Source of the DNA: Nocardia neocaledoniensis
GTDB lineage: Bacteria > Actinomycetota > Actinomycetes > Mycobacteriales > Mycobacteriaceae
Assembly (NCBI RefSeq): GCF_029868625.1
Contig: NZ_JARWOJ010000136.1
Coordinates: 33,736 to 97,735, forward strand
Reading direction: 5' to 3'
Length of the DNA stretch: 64,000 bases
The notes under the pieces: generated by a model
The model's input: the letters and a program-made list of their open reading frames with translations, nothing else
What the model was told of the DNA's origin: nothing
The model's database searches: none
Shown: positions 8,167-19,595 of the stretch, piece by piece
Numbering within the stretch: position 1 is the stretch's first letter
Layout of the letters: each line of letters begins with the position of its first letter
Position numbers and translations under genes: made by a program

Positions 8167-9281
8167 TGCGAGTACTCGCCGCGATGAGTGGTGGCGTCGA
8201 TTCGGCGGTGGCCGCGGCGCGGGCCGTCGACGCCGGTCACGAGGTGGTCGGGGTGCACCTGGCGCTGTCGGCGTCACCGGGCACGCTGCGCACCGGGTCG
8301 CGCGGTTGCTGCTCCAAGGAGGACGCCGGTGACGCGCGCCGCGCCGCCGACGTACTCGGCATCCCGTTCTACGTCTGGGACTTCGCCGACCGTTTCAAGG
8401 AAGACGTGATCGACGATTTCGTCGCCGCCTACGCCGCGGGCGAGACGCCGAATCCGTGCCTGCGCTGCAACGAGAAGATCAAGTTCTCCGCCCTCGCCGA
8501 CCGGGCGCGGGCGCTGGGCTTCGACGCCGTGGTCACCGGCCACTACGCCCGGCTCGAAGACGGCGTGCTGCGCCGTGCCGTCGACGCCGACAAGGACCAG
8601 TCCTACGTGCTCGCGGTGCTCACCGCCGAGCAGCTCTCGCGCGCCATGTTCCCGGTGGGCGACACCCCGAAGCCGCGCATCCGCGAGGAGGCCGCCGAGC
8701 GGGGGCTGGCCGTGGCGAACAAGCCCGACAGCCACGACATCTGCTTCATCCCCTCCGGCGACACCCGCGCGTTCCTCGGCGCCAAGATCGGCATCCGCCC
8801 CGGCGCCCTGGTCGACTCCGACGGCACGGTGCTCGGCGAGCACGAGGGCGTGCACGGTTTCACCGTCGGCCAGCGCAAGGGCCTCGGCCTGACCCACACC
8901 GCCGCCGACGGCAAGCCGCGCTACGTCACCGGGATCGATCCCGATTCGGGCACGGTCAAGGTCGGGTCGGTGGAGGAACTGCAGGTCGACGTCGTCACGG
9001 CCGATCGCGCCATCTGGACCTCGGGTGTGCGGCCGACCGAGCCGATCGAGTGCGTCGTCCAGGTGCGCGCGCACGGCGGCACCGCGCCGGCCGTGGTGAC
9101 CCCGGCGGGCGAGGGTTTTGTCGCCCGGCTACGCGAACCGCTCACCGGCGTCGCCAAGGGCCAGGCCATCGTGCTGTACCTGCCCGACGCCGAGGGCGGC
9201 GACACGGTGGTCGGCAGCGGCACGATCAACGGCACCGACCGCGCGGGTGTCGCGGCGGATCAGGTAGACGTTTCGGCCTGA
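8166..9281 (+). CDS. mnmA: tRNA-specific 2-thiouridylase MnmA
   Basis: Enzyme of 371 aa that activates U34 of Glu, Gln and Lys tRNAs with ATP and replaces O2 by sulfur. The PP-loop ATPase motif SGGVDS is at residues 9-14. The first catalytic cysteine is in the [10 protein letters not shown] segment and the second in [11 protein letters not shown], so the persulfide/disulfide chemistry is intact. The C-terminal part contains the GQRKGLGL and tRNA-binding beta-barrel regions. Translation starts at ATG 8166 overlapping the cysteine desulfurase stop. Ninety-four bases then separate it from the MetE-like gene. Confidence 0.95.
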   Translation: MRVLAAMSGGVDSAVAAARAVDAGHEVVGVHLALSASPGTLRTGSRGCCSKEDAGDARRAADVLGIPFYVWDFADRFKEDVIDDFVAAYAAGETPNPCLRCNEKIKFSALADRARALGFDAVVTGHYARLEDGVLRRAVDADKDQSYVLAVLTAEQLSRAMFPVGDTPKPRIREEAAERGLAVANKPDSHDICFIPSGDTRAFLGAKIGIRPGALVDSDGTVLGEHEGVHGFTVGQRKGLGLTHTAADGKPRYVTGIDPDSGTVKVGSVEELQVDVVTADRAIWTSGVRPTEPIECVVQVRAHGGTAPAVVTPAGEGFVARLREPLTGVAKGQAIVLYLPDAEGGDTVVGSGTINGTDRAGVAADQVDVSA

Positions 9282-9375
9282 CGACGAGGCGCTCTCGCGG
9301 GATCGGTAGCTCTCACCGGCACGCGAAGGCACCGGCGGGTGACGGCGACTCGAAGACACGAAAGGTGCACAGCGC

Positions 9376-12688
<3,313 letters not shown>

Positions 12689-12728
12689 CGAGCGTGCGCG
12701 CGGTGGGCCGGGCCCACCGTGCGACCGA

Positions 12729-13079
12729 TCAGTTCGGGGTGACGGTGACGGTGGCGCTGGTCTGCCCGCGCAGCTGGAACTGGGCGCACTGCCCGTTGCT
12801 GATCTCCACGTGCCTGCGCAGCTTCTTGCTCTCGCTGTCGATGTCGATCGTCACGTCGGTGCTGGTCATCGAGCACACTTTCGAGACACCGGCCAGCACA
12901 TAGGTCTGCGAGCCCGCGCCCTGACAGGAGTTCGTCTCGTCACCGAGGAACACCCGGGCGGTCCCGTTCGGGCACGGGTCGGCGACCGCGTTCGGCGCGC
13001 CGAGCAACACCACCGGCACCGCGGCACCCGCGGTCACCGCCGCGACGACCACTCCGCGCACCATCATCCGAACAGCCAT
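12729..13079 (-). CDS. Small secreted protein with four cysteines
   Basis: Unrecognised protein of 116 aa. Seen: an N-terminal signal peptide (basic MAVRMMVRG, hydrophobic core, probable cleavage after AVA before DPCPN), then a mature domain of about 80 aa with four cysteines (in DPCPN, NSCQG, KVCSM and GQCAQ), enough for two disulfides. The C-terminus is beta-like and hydrophilic. ATG 13079 is chosen; GTG 13088 is possible. Upstream GAGGATGGG could serve as ribosome-binding site. It is convergent with ligA (40 nt gap) and divergent from the ATPase gene. No function is assigned. Confidence 0.7.
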   Translation of the reverse strand: MAVRMMVRGVVVAAVTAGAAVPVVLLGAPNAVADPCPNGTARVFLGDETNSCQGAGSQTYVLAGVSKVCSMTSTDVTIDIDSESKKLRRHVEISNGQCAQFQLRGQTSATVTVTPN

Positions 13080-13199
13080 CACGCGCACCCATCCTCGTCA
13101 TCGTCCGACACCTGGCGACCGGCGTGGCCGCGGTTGCCCAGCATGCTAGTAGCTCGCGGGAGAACACGCCCGGTCATCACCGGACCCGGCCGACGCCCC

Positions 13200-13205
13200 T
13201 AGACT
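13200..13205 (+). promoter_or_regulatory. Candidate -10 element of the ATPase gene
   Basis: TAGACT in the divergent gap between the small secreted protein and the ATPase; it would give a leader of about 85 nt before the TTG start at 13298. Confidence 0.35.
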
Positions 13206-13297
13206 GCGCACGGACGCGGGCGATTCGCCGGGTTCGGACCGATTCGGTCCGCGGCGGCGTCCTCCAGGCTGGCCAGTTCGAGAGGCGGTACGACCCC

Positions 13298-14500
13298 TTG
13301 CTGCGTAGTTTTCAGGTGACCAATCACGGATCGCTGGCCGAGGCGCAGCAGTTGCGGTTGAGCAAGGGCGGCGGGAGTTCGGTGGCCGTGCCGGTGACGG
13401 CGGTGCACGGGGTGGCGGCGTCGGGGAAGACGAGTCTGGTCGACGCGCTCGCGCAGATGCGTGACGCGGTGCTGCACTCGGTGAGTGGCTGGGACCCCTA
13501 CGCCGGGCCGGTGCGCAGGCCGCATCTCGGATTCGCCGAGCGCCCCACGGAATTCGTCGCCGGCTTCGTCGCCGAGGGGGTGCCCTACACCTATGGTTTC
13601 CGCCTCGACAACGCCGATGTGATCGCGGAGTGGCTCTACACGCATCCGCGCTCGCGCAAGCGGATCGTGTTCGAGCGCACCGGCGATCAGGTCAAGATCG
13701 GACCGATGTTCGAGGCCGCCCGCTACGGCGTCGCCGCGCTGGTCCCGCTGGTGCGGCCCAACGCGTTGCTGCTGAGCCTGGCCGGGCAGCTCTACGCCGA
13801 GGCCCTGGTCCCCGCGTATCGCTGGTTCGCCGCGAACCTGCGGGTGCAGCAGGGCGAGGCCGACACCGACGCGCTCGCGCACGATCTCGGCAGCCACATC
13901 TCCCGCTCACCCGACAACGCCGCCCGCCTGCTGATGCTGCTGCGCACCGCCGACCTGGGCATCGAGGACCTGCTCGTCGCCGAACACGATCCGATGTACG
14001 CCGACTACCTGCGCGACCTCGACGCCGAGATCGCCGGACTGACCAGTCGATTCGAGCACGGTGGCGCCGACCCGATCCTGGTGGAGCGGGAACTGAGCAC
14101 CCTGCGCGCGGCCCGTGACGCGCTGTATCGCCGGATGGTGGAGCGCCGCGGCGCCGGGCTGAGCCTGGTCCACGAGGGCGTCGACGTGCCGTTCGAACTG
14201 GCCGACGAGTCCACCGCCACCAGATCCCTGCTGCGGGTGCTGCCCGCGATGCTGGAGGCGCTCGACACCGGCCAGGTCCTCGCCGTCGACGACCTCGGTG
14301 CCGGACTGCCGGTGGAGGAGACCGACCGGCTCGTGCAGCTGTTCCAGAACCCGGAGACGAATGCCCGTGGGGCGCAACTGATCTACACCACCGCCAACCG
14401 CGCGCTGATCGACCGCAACAACGGCCGCTCGCAGCGCACCCGCACCGCCGTGTGGCAGCTGCGCCGGGAGCGGGGCGTCAGCGAACTCACTCCGCTGTGA
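13298..14500 (+). CDS. AAA_21/RloC-like ATP-binding protein, degenerate Walker B
   Basis: Protein of 400 aa resembling the ABC/SMC-like AAA_21 ATPases. It opens LLRSFQVTNHGSL, the typical first strand of the fold. Walker A is GVAASGKTS at residues 38-46, with K44. The Walker-B-like site LAVDDLGAGL has Asp-Asp at 331-332 where Asp-Glu is usual, and the final switch segment reads IYTTAN instead of the usual TTH. ATP binding looks possible and hydrolysis doubtful. Many relatives act in phage defence with a nuclease partner (RloB/AbiL type), but no partner gene is adjacent here. TTG 13298 is preferred because the conserved region begins there; AGAGG lies about 13 nt upstream. GTG starts further upstream are possible. 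Confidence 0.6.
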   Translation: MLRSFQVTNHGSLAEAQQLRLSKGGGSSVAVPVTAVHGVAASGKTSLVDALAQMRDAVLHSVSGWDPYAGPVRRPHLGFAERPTEFVAGFVAEGVPYTYGFRLDNADVIAEWLYTHPRSRKRIVFERTGDQVKIGPMFEAARYGVAALVPLVRPNALLLSLAGQLYAEALVPAYRWFAANLRVQQGEADTDALAHDLGSHISRSPDNAARLLMLLRTADLGIEDLLVAEHDPMYADYLRDLDAEIAGLTSRFEHGGADPILVERELSTLRAARDALYRRMVERRGAGLSLVHEGVDVPFELADESTATRSLLRVLPAMLEALDTGQVLAVDDLGAGLPVEETDRLVQLFQNPETNARGAQLIYTTANRALIDRNNGRSQRTRTAVWQLRRERGVSELTPL

Positions 14501-14540
14501 CGCCGTCGGCGTGACCGCGCTGTCCGCGCAGGTCGAGGCC

Positions 14541-14546
14541 TACCAT
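14541..14546 (+). promoter_or_regulatory. -10 element deciding the start at 14554
   Basis: TACCAT followed by 7 nt and ATG 14554. The alternative ATG at 14545 lies inside this hexamer, so the second ATG is the better start for a leaderless mRNA. Confidence 0.5.
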
Positions 14547-14553
14547 GGGAGTC

Positions 14554-14901
14554 ATGCTCGAAGTGGTGATGGCGGCGGCCATGGTGACGATGTTGCTCGT
14601 GACGCTCGGCGCCGTGTTCGCACACCGGTTCGGCCGCGGCGGCGCCCCGAATGTCGAGCAGGGTTCGCTCGTCGTCACCGGGGTCAGCCCGTTGCCCGCC
14701 ATGACCGGCGAGCACTACGTGACGATCACCGGCACGCTGGTCGGGCCGTCGGTCCCCGAGACGGTGGTGTACCGGCGGTTCGCGTGGGATGCCGCGCAGT
14801 GGCCCTCGATCGGTGATCATCTCGTCGTGGCCTATCCGCCGCGCAATCCCCGCAACTGGATCGCCCAGCATCCGGGGATGCGGTCCTACCTCGGATCGTG
14901 A
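14554..14901 (+). CDS. Small single-span membrane protein, unknown function
   Basis: Protein of 115 aa with one N-terminal hydrophobic helix (VVMAAAMVTMLLVTLGAVFA), a short basic stretch, and an extracytoplasmic or cytoplasmic domain rich in beta-type residues (GSLVVTGVSP, YVTITGTLVG, GDHLVVAYPP). It could be an OB-like small domain. Two ATG codons are possible; the second (14554) is spaced correctly from a TACCAT -10 box. It lies alone between the ATPase and a GNAT gene, both on the same strand. I do not recognise the family and assign no role. Confidence 0.65.
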   Translation: MLEVVMAAAMVTMLLVTLGAVFAHRFGRGGAPNVEQGSLVVTGVSPLPAMTGEHYVTITGTLVGPSVPETVVYRRFAWDAAQWPSIGDHLVVAYPPRNPRNWIAQHPGMRSYLGS

Positions 14902-14968
14902 TTCTCACCAGCGTCCTGACCCGCGGGTGAGGTGCGGATCACAAGCACGCGGATGGGATCATGGCCGT

Positions 14969-15490
14969 ATGCAGGGCAAGTACCACCAGGTCACGGAGAA
15001 CGGTCTTCTCCTCCGCACCGCCACCCCCGACGACTACACCGCCGTGGACGAGCTGACGGTCCAGGTCTACGTCGGTGACGGCTACATCGACCCCGATGAC
15101 GGTTACGTGCGCGAACTCGGTGACGTCGCGCACCGGGCCGCCGCGGCCGAGGTGCTGGTCGCCGTGCACGAGGACCGGATCGTCGGTTCGCTCACCGTCG
15201 CCGCGCCGGGCACGCCCTACGCGGAGATCGCCCGGCCGGGTGAGCTGGAGTTCCGCATGCTCGCGGTGTCGAAGGACGCGCGTGGCCTCGGCGTCGGCAC
15301 CGCGCTGGTGCGCGCGGTGATCGACGAGGCACGGGCCGGTGGCTACGACGCCGTGGCGTTGACCACCATGGGCACGATGGTCGACGCGCACCGCATCTAC
15401 AAGCGGCTGGGATTCGTCGGTGTGCCGGAACGGGATTGGGCCACCGACGACGGCCTGCCGCTGTACGTGATGCGGCTGGCGCTCAGCTGA
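14969..15490 (+). CDS. GNAT-family N-acetyltransferase
   Basis: Acetyl-CoA-dependent transferase of 173 aa. The fold signature is present: LLLRTATPDDYTAVDEL at the start, ELEFRMLAVSKDARGLGVGTALV as motif A with the R/Q-x-x-G-x-G/A acetyl-CoA loop (RGLGVG), and the C-terminal AHRIYKRLGFVGVPERD. Substrate is unknown. Start ATG 14969 has no Shine-Dalgarno sequence; a GATCAT box 6 nt upstream fits the leaderless pattern seen elsewhere. Its last eight bases overlap the end of the convergent ACT-domain gene. Confidence 0.88.
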   Translation: MQGKYHQVTENGLLLRTATPDDYTAVDELTVQVYVGDGYIDPDDGYVRELGDVAHRAAAAEVLVAVHEDRIVGSLTVAAPGTPYAEIARPGELEFRMLAVSKDARGLGVGTALVRAVIDEARAGGYDAVALTTMGTMVDAHRIYKRLGFVGVPERDWATDDGLPLYVMRLALS

Positions 15491-16133
15491 GCACGGTCGC
15501 GACGATCCCGGCCAGATAGCCCAGCCGGGCCACCTCCGACGGCCGGAATTCCGGCCCGCCCGGCCTGCCGAGCAGCAGCGCCTTACCGGTGTTGCCCAGC
15601 GGCGCGGCCGCGAGCTTGGTGTCCATGTCGCGCCAGATCTGCGGCACCCAGTCGGCCTCGCCGTCGAGCCACGACGGCTTCTCCAGCGGCATCCACGGTG
15701 CCGAACCCGCTTGCGTCTCAGGCGCACTCGGGCTGCCGACCACCCGGTAGGCCCCCGCGGGGCCCATGCCGATGATCGTCGACCAGCCCACCCGCAGCAC
15801 GCGCGGCACCCCGTCGACGAGGACCTGCATCCGATCGTCGCGGGCGCTGGCCACCTGGTCGATCAGCTCGAGTTCGCGATGGGTGTCGAGCACCCCGGAG
15901 TAGGGCCGGATCGAGTCGACGCTCACATCGTGCACCGATTCCGCGGCGGTGATGAGGGTGTCGGGCAGGGCGCCGGTGGGGACCTCCACCACGAGGTCGT
16001 CGACGGCGAACCCGGCGCCTCGCTCCACGACGTCGAGCGAGAGGATGTCCGCGCCGACCCCGCCGAGGGCGAGTGCGAGGGAACCGAGGCTTCCCGGTCG
16101 ATCCGGAAGTTGCACGCGGAGCAGGAATGACAC
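15483..16133 (-). CDS. ACT-domain amino-acid-binding protein
   Basis: Protein of 216 aa with an N-terminal ACT domain (residues about 1-75: SFLLRVQLPDRPGSLGSLA ... GADILSLDVVERG), the small ligand-binding module of amino-acid-responsive enzymes. The remaining region has no recognisable enzyme motif. It occupies the position of mycobacterial Rv3013, between ligA and gatC, which supports orthology and a housekeeping regulatory or sensory role. Start GTG 16133 is preceded by GGAAAGGA with good spacing. The stop lies in the palindrome TCAGCTGA shared with the stop of the convergent GNAT gene. Confidence 0.82.
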   Translation of the reverse strand: MSFLLRVQLPDRPGSLGSLALALGGVGADILSLDVVERGAGFAVDDLVVEVPTGALPDTLITAAESVHDVSVDSIRPYSGVLDTHRELELIDQVASARDDRMQVLVDGVPRVLRVGWSTIIGMGPAGAYRVVGSPSAPETQAGSAPWMPLEKPSWLDGEADWVPQIWRDMDTKLAAAPLGNTGKALLLGRPGGPEFRPSEVARLGYLAGIVATVLS

Positions 16134-16319
16134 GTGCGTTCCTTTCCTAGGGCCGGGTGGTCCGAGACGAATACCCGGTGACGCAATACTTACACCCCCG
16201 AACGCGGGTTCTCGACTCGAAGTATGCGCCCAACCGCACGACATGCGCGAACTTTCGAGGGAGGTGGTGGGCCCGGTCGGCGCGGGGCGGGTGCGTCGGG
16301 GGCCCGCGGACCCGCTGAC

Positions 16320-16325
16320 TAGGCT
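16320..16325 (+). promoter_or_regulatory. -10 element of gatCA
   Basis: TAGGCT, 42 nt before GTG 16368. Unlike most neighbours this gene has a leader with a Shine-Dalgarno-like AAAGGGG (16353-16360). The upstream part of the gap (16134-16319) must also hold the divergent ACT-gene promoter. Confidence 0.5.
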
Positions 16326-16367
16326 GTACCCACTACTGCCTAAACCGAAGCCGAAAGGGGTCCCGCG

Positions 16368-16664
16368 GTGCCCGCAATCTCCCGCGACGAGGTCGCTCAC
16401 CTCGCCCGGCTGTCCCGGCTGGCGTTGACCGACGCCGAACTCGACCAGTTCGCCGGTCAGCTGGATTCGATCCTCAGCCACGTGCGGACCATCTCCGAGG
16501 TCGCCGCCGACGTCCCCGCCACCGCGTCGCCGAATCCGACGACCAATGTGACCAGGCCCGACGTGGTCGTGCCAGGTCTGACTCCCGAGCAGGCGCTGGA
16601 CCAGGCGCCCGCCGTGGAGGAGCAGCGTTTCCTGGTCCCGCAGATCCTGGGAGAGGGCGAATGA
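16368..16664 (+). CDS. gatC: Aspartyl/glutamyl-tRNA amidotransferase subunit C
   Basis: Protein of 98 aa, full GatC length. GatC is the small scaffold that wraps GatA and GatB in the enzyme converting Glu-tRNA(Gln) and Asp-tRNA(Asn) to the amidated forms. Family features are [22 protein letters not shown] at the start and the FLVPQIL tail, which binds the partner subunits. GTG 16368 follows AAAGGGG by 7 nt. The stop overlaps the gatA start (ATGA). Confidence 0.94.
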   Translation: MPAISRDEVAHLARLSRLALTDAELDQFAGQLDSILSHVRTISEVAADVPATASPNPTTNVTRPDVVVPGLTPEQALDQAPAVEEQRFLVPQILGEGE

Positions 16665-18148
16665 GTGAGCTGACCACGCTGTCGGCGGCCGAGCTGGCAG
16701 CCAAGATCCACGGTGGCGAGGTGTCCTCGACCGAGGTCACCCAGGCGCACCTGGATCGCATCGCCGCGGTCGACGGTGAGCTCAACGCCTTCCTGCACGT
16801 CGCGGGCGACCAGGCACTGGCCGCGGCCGCCGTGGTCGACGCCGCGCTGGCCGCGGGGGAGACCCCGGCCTCCGCGCTGGCGGGAGTTCCGTTGGCGCTC
16901 AAGGATGTCTTCACCACCACCGACATGCCGACCACGTGCGCGTCGAAGGTGCTGGAGGGCTGGATGTCGCCCTACGACGCGACGGTCACCACCCGGCTGC
17001 GCGCCGCGGGCATCCCGATCCTCGGCAAGACCAATATGGACGAGTTCGCGATGGGCTCCTCCACGGAGAACTCCGCCTACGGCCCCACCCGCAACCCGTG
17101 GGACACCACCCGCATCCCCGGCGGCTCGGGCGGCGGTTCGGCGGCGGCGCTGGCCTCGTTCCAGGCCCCGCTGGCCATCGGCACCGACACCGGCGGCTCC
17201 ATCCGTCAGCCCGCCGCGGTCACCGCGACGGTCGGCGTGAAGCCCACCTACGGCACCGTCTCGCGCTACGGTCTCGTCGCGTGCGCGTCGTCGCTGGATC
17301 AGGGCGGCCCGTGCGGTCGCACGGTGCTCGACACCGCGCTGCTGCACGAGGTGATCGCCGGGCACGATCCGCGCGACTCCACCTCCCGCGACGTGCCGGT
17401 GGCCCCGGTGGTCGCGGCCGCGAAGCAGGGCGCCAACGGCGACCTGTCCGGCGTGCGCGTCGGCGTGGTGCGTGAATTGCATTCCGACAGTTACCAGCCC
17501 GGTGTGCTGGCCTCCTTCGACGCCGCGGTCGCGGTGCTGAAGGAACTCGGCGCCGAGGTGATCGAGGTGTCGTGCCCGAACTTCGAGTACGCGCTGTCCT
17601 CGTACTACCTGGTGATGCCCTCGGAGGTGTCGTCGAACCTGGCCCGCTTCGACGCGATGCGTTACGGCCTGCGCGTCGGTGACGACGGCAGCCACAGCGC
17701 CGACCAGGTGATGTCGCTGACCCGGGAGGCCGGTTTCGGCCCGGAGGTCAAGCGCCGCATCATCATCGGCACCTACGCCCTCTCGGCCGGGTACTACGAC
17801 GCCTACTACGGTCAGGCGCTCAAGGTCCGCACGATGATCGCGCAGGACTTCGACAAGGCCTACGAGCAGGTCGACGTGCTGGTCTCGCCGACGAGCCCGT
17901 TCACCCCGTGGAAGCTGGGCGAGAAGGTCGACGACCCGCTGGCCATGTACCTGTCGGACCTGTGCACGCTGCCGACCAACCTGGCCGGGCACTGCGGCAT
18001 GTCGGTGCCGTCGGGGCTGTCCGCCGACGACAACCTGCCGGTGGGCCTGCAGATCATGGCGCCCGCGCTGGCCGATGACCGGCTGTACCGGGTGGGCGCG
18101 GCCTACGAGCTCGCCCGGGGCGCGCTGCCCGTGCCCGCGGCGGTCTGA
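16661..18148 (+). CDS. gatA: Glutamyl-tRNA(Gln) amidotransferase subunit A
   Basis: Amidase-signature glutaminase of 495 aa that releases ammonia from glutamine for GatB. The Ser-cisSer-Lys machinery is visible: lysine in [11 protein letters not shown], the glycine-rich [11 protein letters not shown] stretch, and the nucleophilic-serine loop [13 protein letters not shown]. Full length. Its start overlaps the gatC stop by four bases. In mycobacteria pfkA and gatB follow directly; here they are about 25 and 28 kb away. Transcription ends at a strong hairpin at 18163-18204. Confidence 0.96.
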   Translation: MSELTTLSAAELAAKIHGGEVSSTEVTQAHLDRIAAVDGELNAFLHVAGDQALAAAAVVDAALAAGETPASALAGVPLALKDVFTTTDMPTTCASKVLEGWMSPYDATVTTRLRAAGIPILGKTNMDEFAMGSSTENSAYGPTRNPWDTTRIPGGSGGGSAAALASFQAPLAIGTDTGGSIRQPAAVTATVGVKPTYGTVSRYGLVACASSLDQGGPCGRTVLDTALLHEVIAGHDPRDSTSRDVPVAPVVAAAKQGANGDLSGVRVGVVRELHSDSYQPGVLASFDAAVAVLKELGAEVIEVSCPNFEYALSSYYLVMPSEVSSNLARFDAMRYGLRVGDDGSHSADQVMSLTREAGFGPEVKRRIIIGTYALSAGYYDAYYGQALKVRTMIAQDFDKAYEQVDVLVSPTSPFTPWKLGEKVDDPLAMYLSDLCTLPTNLAGHCGMSVPSGLSADDNLPVGLQIMAPALADDRLYRVGAAYELARGALPVPAAV

Positions 18149-18162
18149 GCCGAGACGAACAG

Positions 18163-18204
18163 CGGGGTGCGCGGGGCCGGATCGGCCTGGCGCACCCCGT
18201 TTTT
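18163..18204. terminator. Bidirectional terminator between gatA and the SRPBCC gene
   Basis: Perfect 10-bp stem CGGGGTGCGC/GCGCACCCCG (18163-18172 and 18190-18199) with a 17-nt internal part and a run of five T. The T run reaches the SRPBCC stop codon on the other strand, so it serves convergent genes. Confidence 0.85.
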
Positions 18205-18638
18205 CAGATCTCGGTGGCCCGCTTCGCGACGCCGGCGGTCATCGCGGTGAAGCCCGCGCGCAGGTGCTTGCCGAGGACCAGGCTCACCACCGGGCTCAGC
18301 CAGCCCGCCAGGGTGAATCGCGATTCGTAGCGGCAGCGGTCGGCGCCCAGCGGCACCACGGTGTGCGAGCGCAGGCTGTGCAGCGCGCCCGCGGGCACCG
18401 GCTTCATCGTGTAGCTGAACTCGGTGCCCGGGGTGTGGCTGCGGATCCATTCGCGCTGGGGGCGCTCGTTGCCGCCGAGGTTCACCTTCATGTCGATCGG
18501 CTCGCCCGGCACCAGGGTGGTCGCCGCCTCGTAGCAGAAGGTGTTCCATTCGCCGTAGCGACCGAAATCGGTGAGGACCTCCCACACCTTCTCGGCGGGG
18601 ACGTCGATCTCGATCGTTTCGTCGATAGTCAGGGCCAT
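18204..18638 (-). CDS. SRPBCC-family (polyketide cyclase-like) protein
   Basis: Protein of 144 aa with the START/Bet v1-like helix-grip fold. The opening TIDETIEIDVPAEKVWEVLTDF followed by YGEWNTF is the standard first strand and helix of the family, and the C-terminal long helix is LGKHLRAGFTAM. These proteins bind hydrophobic ligands in an internal cavity; some are cyclases or hydrolases, but no catalytic residue is evident here. The ATG at 18638 has no Shine-Dalgarno sequence; TAGTTT lies 6 nt upstream and overlaps a 26-bp palindrome resembling a KstR box. I infer repression by a TetR-type regulator of steroid or lipid catabolism. Confidence 0.85.
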   Translation of the reverse strand: MALTIDETIEIDVPAEKVWEVLTDFGRYGEWNTFCYEAATTLVPGEPIDMKVNLGGNERPQREWIRSHTPGTEFSYTMKPVPAGALHSLRSHTVVPLGADRCRYESRFTLAGWLSPVVSLVLGKHLRAGFTAMTAGVAKRATEI

Positions 18639-18642
18639 GCGT

Positions 18643-18668
18643 GAAAACTAGGACATGTTCTAGTTTTC
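18643..18668. promoter_or_regulatory. 26-bp palindromic operator, KstR-like
   Basis: Outer arms GAAAACTAG and CTAGTTTTC are perfectly complementary and flank GACATGTT, with only one mismatched base pair in the centre. The core TAGGACATGTTCTA fits the published KstR consensus TnnAACnnGTTnnA with one mismatch. It covers the -10 hexamer TAGTTT (18645-18650, minus strand) of the SRPBCC gene. Confidence 0.65.
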
Positions 18669-18677
18669 GGCAAGCGA

Positions 18678-19430
18678 TCAGACCAGGCGTCGGCGCCGTT
18701 TCCGCAGCGCGTCGATGATCACCGCCGAGGCCGCCGTCGCCGCGAACAGCCCGAGCACCGTGCGCGCCAGCGGCCACAGGTTCGGCCGGTCGGCCGGATC
18801 GGTCTCGGCGAAGACGTTCTCCACCACCGGGGCGCCGTACTCCTGGCGCCGCGAATTCACGTCGACCGCGGTGAACGCGATATCAGCCATCACCCCGCAG
18901 CGGGCGCGGGAGAACTCGTCGTCACGCAGCTCGCAGGCCGCGTGGATGCGGCGGTTCAGCGCCGCGTCCACCGAACGCCGGGCCCACGGGCCGAGCGGCT
19001 CGTCGACCCGTTCGGCATAGCGCAGCATGTCGTAGCCCAGGTCGTGCGCCTTGCAGGCCGCGGCGAACTCGGCGGGCAACGTCACCGGCGAGGAGCAGCT
19101 GCCGTTCGGGTTCAGCAGCAGACCGTCCTGCTGCGCCGGGTCGTAGCCGAACTTGTAGCCGAAGTCGCGCGGGATCAGCGAGGTGGCGTCGGGATCGTCG
19201 TCGGTGAGCGCGCGGACCACCGCGGCCGCCGCGACGTTCTCGGTGCCGCCGGGAGTGGTGCCCATCGCGCCCGGCGCCGACATGACGACCGCGGCGGCCA
19301 TGGCCACCCCGGCGGTGCACAGGGCGACCCCGCTGCGGCGGCGGTGGGTGGTGTCGGGCGCGGAGGAGGCGGCGGAGACTGCGGTACGGGCACGGCGAGC
19401 GGCGGGTACCGGGCGAAGCGGGGTGTTCAT
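18678..19430 (-). CDS. Secreted phospholipase A2-like protein with C-terminal anchor
   Basis: Protein of 250 aa. After a basic N-terminus comes a hydrophobic signal segment (about residues 34-57). The middle carries ACKAHDLGYD with His129-Asp130, the active-site motif of prokaryotic phospholipase A2, followed by a second helix (AALNRRIHAACE) of the two-helix core. Four cysteines in this region (GSCSS, ACKAH, HAACE and ARCGV) could form disulfides. A second hydrophobic segment near residues 219-241 ends in RKRRRR, a typical membrane anchor with positive-inside tail. So it is predicted to be surface-anchored rather than freely secreted. Lipase activity is inferred from the motif only. ATG 19430 is the start used; the long N-terminus suggests a later start is possible. 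Confidence 0.68.
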   Translation of the reverse strand: MNTPLRPVPAARRARTAVSAASSAPDTTHRRRSGVALCTAGVAMAAAVVMSAPGAMGTTPGGTENVAAAAVVRALTDDDPDATSLIPRDFGYKFGYDPAQQDGLLLNPNGSCSSPVTLPAEFAAACKAHDLGYDMLRYAERVDEPLGPWARRSVDAALNRRIHAACELRDDEFSRARCGVMADIAFTAVDVNSRRQEYGAPVVENVFAETDPADRPNLWPLARTVLGLFAATAASAVIIDALRKRRRRLV

Positions 19431-19503
19431 GGCCTCCGACGGTAAGGAGCGGGGCGCGCGGCGGGCATCCCGCTGCGGACCGGTTCTCGGGACGCGCGGG
19501 CGG

Positions 19504-19524
19504 GTGACCCGGCGCCGGGGTCAC
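19504..19524. promoter_or_regulatory. Inverted repeat upstream of the first kinase/regulator pair
   Basis: Arms GTGACCC and GGGTCAC separated by 7 nt, upstream of the kinase gene. A second small palindrome ACCGGCCGGT lies at 19571-19580, just before the -10 hexamer. Either could be an operator. Confidence 0.3.
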
Positions 19525-19583
19525 ACCAGGGTAGGGGGTCCGATTTGGCACGTGGGTATGAGGTCCGCCGACCGGCCGGTTCG

Positions 19584-19589
19584 TAGGCT
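19584..19589 (+). promoter_or_regulatory. -10 element of the first histidine kinase gene
   Basis: TAGGCT, exactly 6 nt before ATG 19596, without a Shine-Dalgarno sequence; predicted leaderless mRNA. Confidence 0.6.
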
Positions 19590-19595
19590 CGTGCC

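Noticed and set aside
14545..14553. ATG 14545 as start of the 115-aa membrane protein
   Set aside because: It is inside the TACCAT -10 hexamer; ATG 14554 is at the expected distance.
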